NCBI GenBank assembly: GCA_030824295.1
Contig: JAVBYA010000057.1
Location: forward strand, 1-34,117
DNA from: Bacteroidota bacterium
GTDB lineage: Bacteria; Bacteroidota; Ignavibacteria; UBA10030; UBA8401
DNA length: 34,117 nucleotides
Direction of reading: 5' to 3'
Shown here: in pieces, positions 31,719 through 34,117 of the stretch
Layout of the letters: the number at the start of each line of letters is the position of its first letter
Numbering within the stretch: the first letter of the stretch is position 1
Translations under genes and position numbers: made by a program
Notes under the pieces: model-generated
Told to the model about the DNA's origin: nothing
Database searches by the model: none
What the model saw: only the letters and a program-made list of their open reading frames with translations

Positions 31719-32435
31719 CTACCGCTGCGGGAAGAAAATTCCCATCCCGTCCAGCGTCTGCAGCATGGTGCGGGCGACCAACGCATTACCGGCATCGTTG
31801 AGATGGACCCCGTCGTACGTGAGGATGTTCTTGGAGGTATCGTCCGGATTATTGGCGTGGATGTAGAGGGTGAACTCGCGGCGCAGGTCGCAGAGGGCTG
31901 TTCCGGTCCCGGCGGCGACATCCCTGGAGACAGCACTGTACTCTTCCAGCATCGCATCGTAGGTATTGGCGCCGTTCTTCAGTTCCCCGATGACCGTGGG
32001 TGTGCAGAGGACCGTCTGAGCACCGGAGGCCTGCAGTGTGGTGATGAGCGAGCGCAGTCCGGCAGCGAACGCTTCTTTCGGTGTGCCCGTGAGTCCGCGC
32101 GATGCAAAAGCATAATGCCACACATCGTTGATGCCGATGTAGATGACCACCACCGTCGGACGGTACGGCAGCACATCGCGCTCCACCCGGGCAAGCAGGT
32201 CGCCGATCTTATTCCCGCTGATGCCGGCGCCGGTCACCGCTGCACTGCGTCCTGTGCGCTCCAGAGAATCACGGATGAGTGTCACGTATCCGTTCGGCTT
32301 CACACCAAGTTCGGTGATGGAATCGCCGAAGAAGACGATGCGGTGCTGCGAGCCGAGTGCATCATCGCGCTGTGCGCATCCTCCCATGAACAGAGAAAGC
32401 ATCAGGATGTTCGTTACGAGCCGCATGGTGCGCAT
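31719..32435 (-). CDS. SGNH/GDSL-family hydrolase lipoprotein
   Basis: A 238-aa lipoprotein with a signal peptide ending in FMGGC (lipidated Cys20). The SGNH blocks are all visible: block I 'VFFGDSITELG' with nucleophile Ser39, the Gly block 'TGAGISGNKIGDLL', block III 'IYIGINDVWH' with Asn103, and block V 'DGVHLNDAG' with Asp208 and His211. Such enzymes remove acyl or acetyl groups from glycans or lipids, here probably from the periplasm or cell surface. ATG 32435 or 32426 could each be the start; no ribosome site separates them. The reading frame stays open much further upstream, but that part overlaps the DinB gene in another frame and is not real. Only 23 bases separate it from the DinB gene. 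Confidence 0.9.
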   Translation of the reverse strand: MRTMRLVTNILMLSLFMGGCAQRDDALGSQHRIVFFGDSITELGVKPNGYVTLIRDSLERTGRSAAVTGAGISGNKIGDLLARVERDVLPYRPTVVVIYIGINDVWHYAFASRGLTGTPKEAFAAGLRSLITTLQASGAQTVLCTPTVIGELKNGANTYDAMLEEYSAVSRDVAAGTGTALCDLRREFTLYIHANNPDDTSKNILTYDGVHLNDAGNALVARTMLQTLDGMGIFFPQR

Positions 32436-32458
32436 GACGAAATGTGAAAAGAACCCCG

Positions 32459-32935
32459 TCACCAATCCATCCGGTCGCGCAGTCCCATGATCTGCATGCA
32501 GTGCTTCTCTCCGTGTCCGGAGTAGATCTTCAGCATGCCGTCCAGCGTCACCGTTCCCCGTTCCGGATGCTGCGCCGAGCGTTCCCATCCCTTCTCGTCG
32601 ATCGTGTCCAACAGCGCCGCCCACCGCTCGTGCAGTCCGCGCAGCAGATGCAGCGCTTCGAGCACCGGCAGCCGGTACTCGGGCGATGTCGCCCAGACAT
32701 CCTGATTGTACGGCTTCACGGTGAAGTTCTCCTCGGTGAGCATCCATTTGAAGCGGAGGAACGCATGCATGTGCGAATCGCAGAGATGATGCACCACCTG
32801 CCGGACGGTCCAGCCGCCGTCGCGGTACGGTGTATCGAGCTGGGCATCACTCAGTCCTTCCACCGTTGCATCCAGGACACCCGGGAGCGCTTTGATCTTT
32901 TGGATCATCATTTTTCGTTCTTCCATGGTCGGCAT
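32459..32935 (-). CDS. DinB/YfiT-like metal-dependent protein (bacillithiol-transferase type)
   Basis: A 158-aa four-helix-bundle protein of the DinB_2/YfiT group. Diagnostic strings are 'TPYRDGGWTVRQVVHHLCDSH', best read in two parts around Trp42, then 'AFLRFKWMLTEENFTVKPYNQDVWA', and the last helix with 'YSGHGEKHCMQI'. The metal-binding His triad is His49/50, His141 and His145. YfiT-type proteins of Firmicutes (BstA) transfer bacillithiol; in this lineage the thiol and substrate are unknown. The start at 32935 is fixed by AAAGGA 8 bases upstream; the frame open to 33022 lacks support. It is co-directional with the SGNH lipoprotein gene, 23 bases apart. Confidence 0.88.
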   Translation of the reverse strand: MPTMEERKMMIQKIKALPGVLDATVEGLSDAQLDTPYRDGGWTVRQVVHHLCDSHMHAFLRFKWMLTEENFTVKPYNQDVWATSPEYRLPVLEALHLLRGLHERWAALLDTIDEKGWERSAQHPERGTVTLDGMLKIYSGHGEKHCMQIMGLRDRMDW

Positions 32936-33062
32936 ACAGCGGTCCTTTCTTGTTCCGAAGTGGGGGGTCCGGGTTCGAAAAAAACTTTCGTAAATGTAGA
33001 GAATGGAATCGAGAGAAGCCAATGGAAATACGCAGGATGGTAGCGGAGGAAAAGAGGGCAGG

Positions 33063-34028
33063 TCAGCCGGCGTTCAGCATATTCTGTTCATCGGAGAATG
33101 GCAGGTCGTGATGTTCCAGTGCATCGATATCGTGCCGCACACGCTGTTCATCCCCCCAGTCGCTCCAATAGATCCCCTGCAGGGAGAGGACGCTGAGGTG
33201 CTCCGGGACCCGTTCCAGCAGACCGCGGGAGATGTTGACAGGCGGAAGCGGAGCAAAGATCCGTTCGGTCGCTTCCATTTCGTGCCGTGTTCCCAGCGAC
33301 GGAATGACGGAACGCATCGCACTGTAGAGGTTCGTCATGTGCCGCTCCATCAACGAAAGGATGTGTGTGCAGGTGCCGACGAGCGTCATGGTATTCCACA
33401 GACACCCTTTATCATGCAGGTAGCGCATGAACTGGTCGTCCGGTTTTTCCCAGAACCGTTTCACGGCGCGCAATGCTCCTCCGTGCAGCGGTTCGCCCGG
33501 TTCGATCCATCCGTACCCGGACTGTACCGAGGTCGGCGGAACACCGAGCATGACGGTCCGTTCCGGTTCCGCTTCGACACGTTCGAACGCCTGCCGGACA
33601 TACGCACGGTACCGGTCCTCGCCGAGGATGAAATGGTCCGCCGGGAAGAGCGCGATCAGCGCCTGCGGATCCTCATGATGGACGTGCAGCAGCGACAGCA
33701 GAATGCCCGGTGCTGTCTCGCGGTCGTACGGCTGGATGACGATGGTACGGGGTGGACGATCATGCAGTTCACTGAATGCCCACGGCAGGTGTGCAGCATT
33801 CACGCTGACCATCACATGATCGGGATCGAACAGCGGAGCGATGCGGTCGATGGTGTGACGGAGCATGGTGCGGCGGCCGATGATGGCACAGTATTGTTTG
33901 GGACGGTAATCGCCGCAGCGCTGTTTGATGAAATGGGCCAGTCGCTTCCCTTGTCCGCCCGCCAGCACGATGCTCCAATGATGGTCGTGGTGTTCATACT
34001 GCGGGAATATCCGCGTCGGTTGATTCAT
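33063..34028 (-). CDS. Sugar-phosphate nucleotidyltransferase (mannose-1-phosphate guanylyltransferase-like)
   Basis: A 321-aa NTP-transferase. The nucleotide-binding signature is LAGGQGKRL at 22-30, followed by 'DYRPKQYCAIIGRRTMLRHT' in which RPKQY (42-46) is the sugar-nucleotidyltransferase lysine motif. 'ALIALFPADHFI' is the metal-binding strand, and 'VKRFWEKPDDQFMRYL' matches the sugar-binding region of GDP-mannose pyrophosphorylases. It lacks the C-terminal cupin isomerase domain of bifunctional enzymes. It probably makes GDP-mannose or a related NDP-sugar for surface glycans; exact sugar and nucleotide are not certain. GGAGGG (34036-34041) 7 bases before ATG 34028 fixes the start over an in-frame ATG at 34049. 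The last 90 bases of the window upstream show nothing else. Confidence 0.87.
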   Translation of the reverse strand: MNQPTRIFPQYEHHDHHWSIVLAGGQGKRLAHFIKQRCGDYRPKQYCAIIGRRTMLRHTIDRIAPLFDPDHVMVSVNAAHLPWAFSELHDRPPRTIVIQPYDRETAPGILLSLLHVHHEDPQALIALFPADHFILGEDRYRAYVRQAFERVEAEPERTVMLGVPPTSVQSGYGWIEPGEPLHGGALRAVKRFWEKPDDQFMRYLHDKGCLWNTMTLVGTCTHILSLMERHMTNLYSAMRSVIPSLGTRHEMEATERIFAPLPPVNISRGLLERVPEHLSVLSLQGIYWSDWGDEQRVRHDIDALEHHDLPFSDEQNMLNAG

Positions 34029-34117
34029 CTCTGTTCCCTCCATGCACAACGTGCCGGAACGGCATCATGCGGGAAGGGTGGGTGCGGCGGTGTGATGGGA
34101 AAGGAATGCGGGCCGGA

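Overview
The window looks like a chromosomal piece of a moderately GC-rich member of the Bacteroidota/Chlorobiota assemblage, most likely on the Ignavibacteria side. Three proteins end in the type IX secretion (T9SS) sorting domain with the 'NYPNPFNP' hallmark. There is a SusC/CirA-like TonB receptor with a carboxypeptidase-regulatory N-terminus, a HYC_CC_PP-like small protein, a periplasmic HMA protein and a ferredoxin-dependent 2-oxoacid oxidoreductase. Many genes carry clear Shine-Dalgarno sites, which argues against canonical Bacteroidia. Taxonomy is inferred from these traits only.

Layout. 1-3.7 kb, minus strand: a secreted M49 dipeptidyl peptidase, a strong terminator, a membrane-anchored stand-alone C39 peptidase, an 89-aa peptide precursor with both a signal peptide and a double-glycine motif, and the start of a DUF5686-type outer-membrane protein. 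3.9-7.2 kb, plus: 2-oxoacid:ferredoxin oxidoreductase alpha and a beta-gamma fusion, a small helical protein and a globin. 7.2-10.4 kb, plus: a heavy-metal (probably copper) set of HYC_CC_PP protein, HMA protein and TonB receptor. 10.5-11.8 kb, plus: two exported proteins of unknown function, the second AT-rich with an internal tandem repeat. 12.2-16.4 kb, minus: DUF4410-like lipoprotein, beta-barrel protein, HEAT-repeat protein and a T9SS-exported AGE-family protein. 16.5-16.9 kb, plus: a four-helix membrane protein. 17-19.2 kb, minus: a large T9SS surface protein with duplicated Ig/EF-hand-like modules. 19.5-20.0 kb, plus: dCTP deaminase followed by a perfect 44-nt palindrome. 20.1-30.7 kb, minus: M13 peptidase, SIMPL protein, hexapeptide acyltransferase, CDGSH Fe-S protein, then a MacAB-like exporter operon (adaptor, secreted C39-like protein, ATPase, two permeases). 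30.9-34.0 kb, minus: a GPP34-domain protein, an SGNH lipoprotein, a DinB/YfiT protein and a sugar-phosphate nucleotidyltransferase.

The most interesting candidate system is at 480-1474. The C39 peptidase has no ABC transporter attached and is predicted to face the periplasm. The adjacent peptide has a Sec-type signal followed by a textbook double-glycine leader and a 38-residue hydrophobic core with a symmetric C-x6-C-x12-C-x6-C pattern. Together they suggest export by Sec followed by extracytoplasmic maturation of a peptide, unlike the classical ABC/C39 bacteriocin exporters. A second C39-like domain, in a T9SS-exported protein, sits inside the exporter operon at 24-31 kb; no link between the two is shown. 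No tRNA, rRNA, CRISPR array or insertion sequence was recognised.
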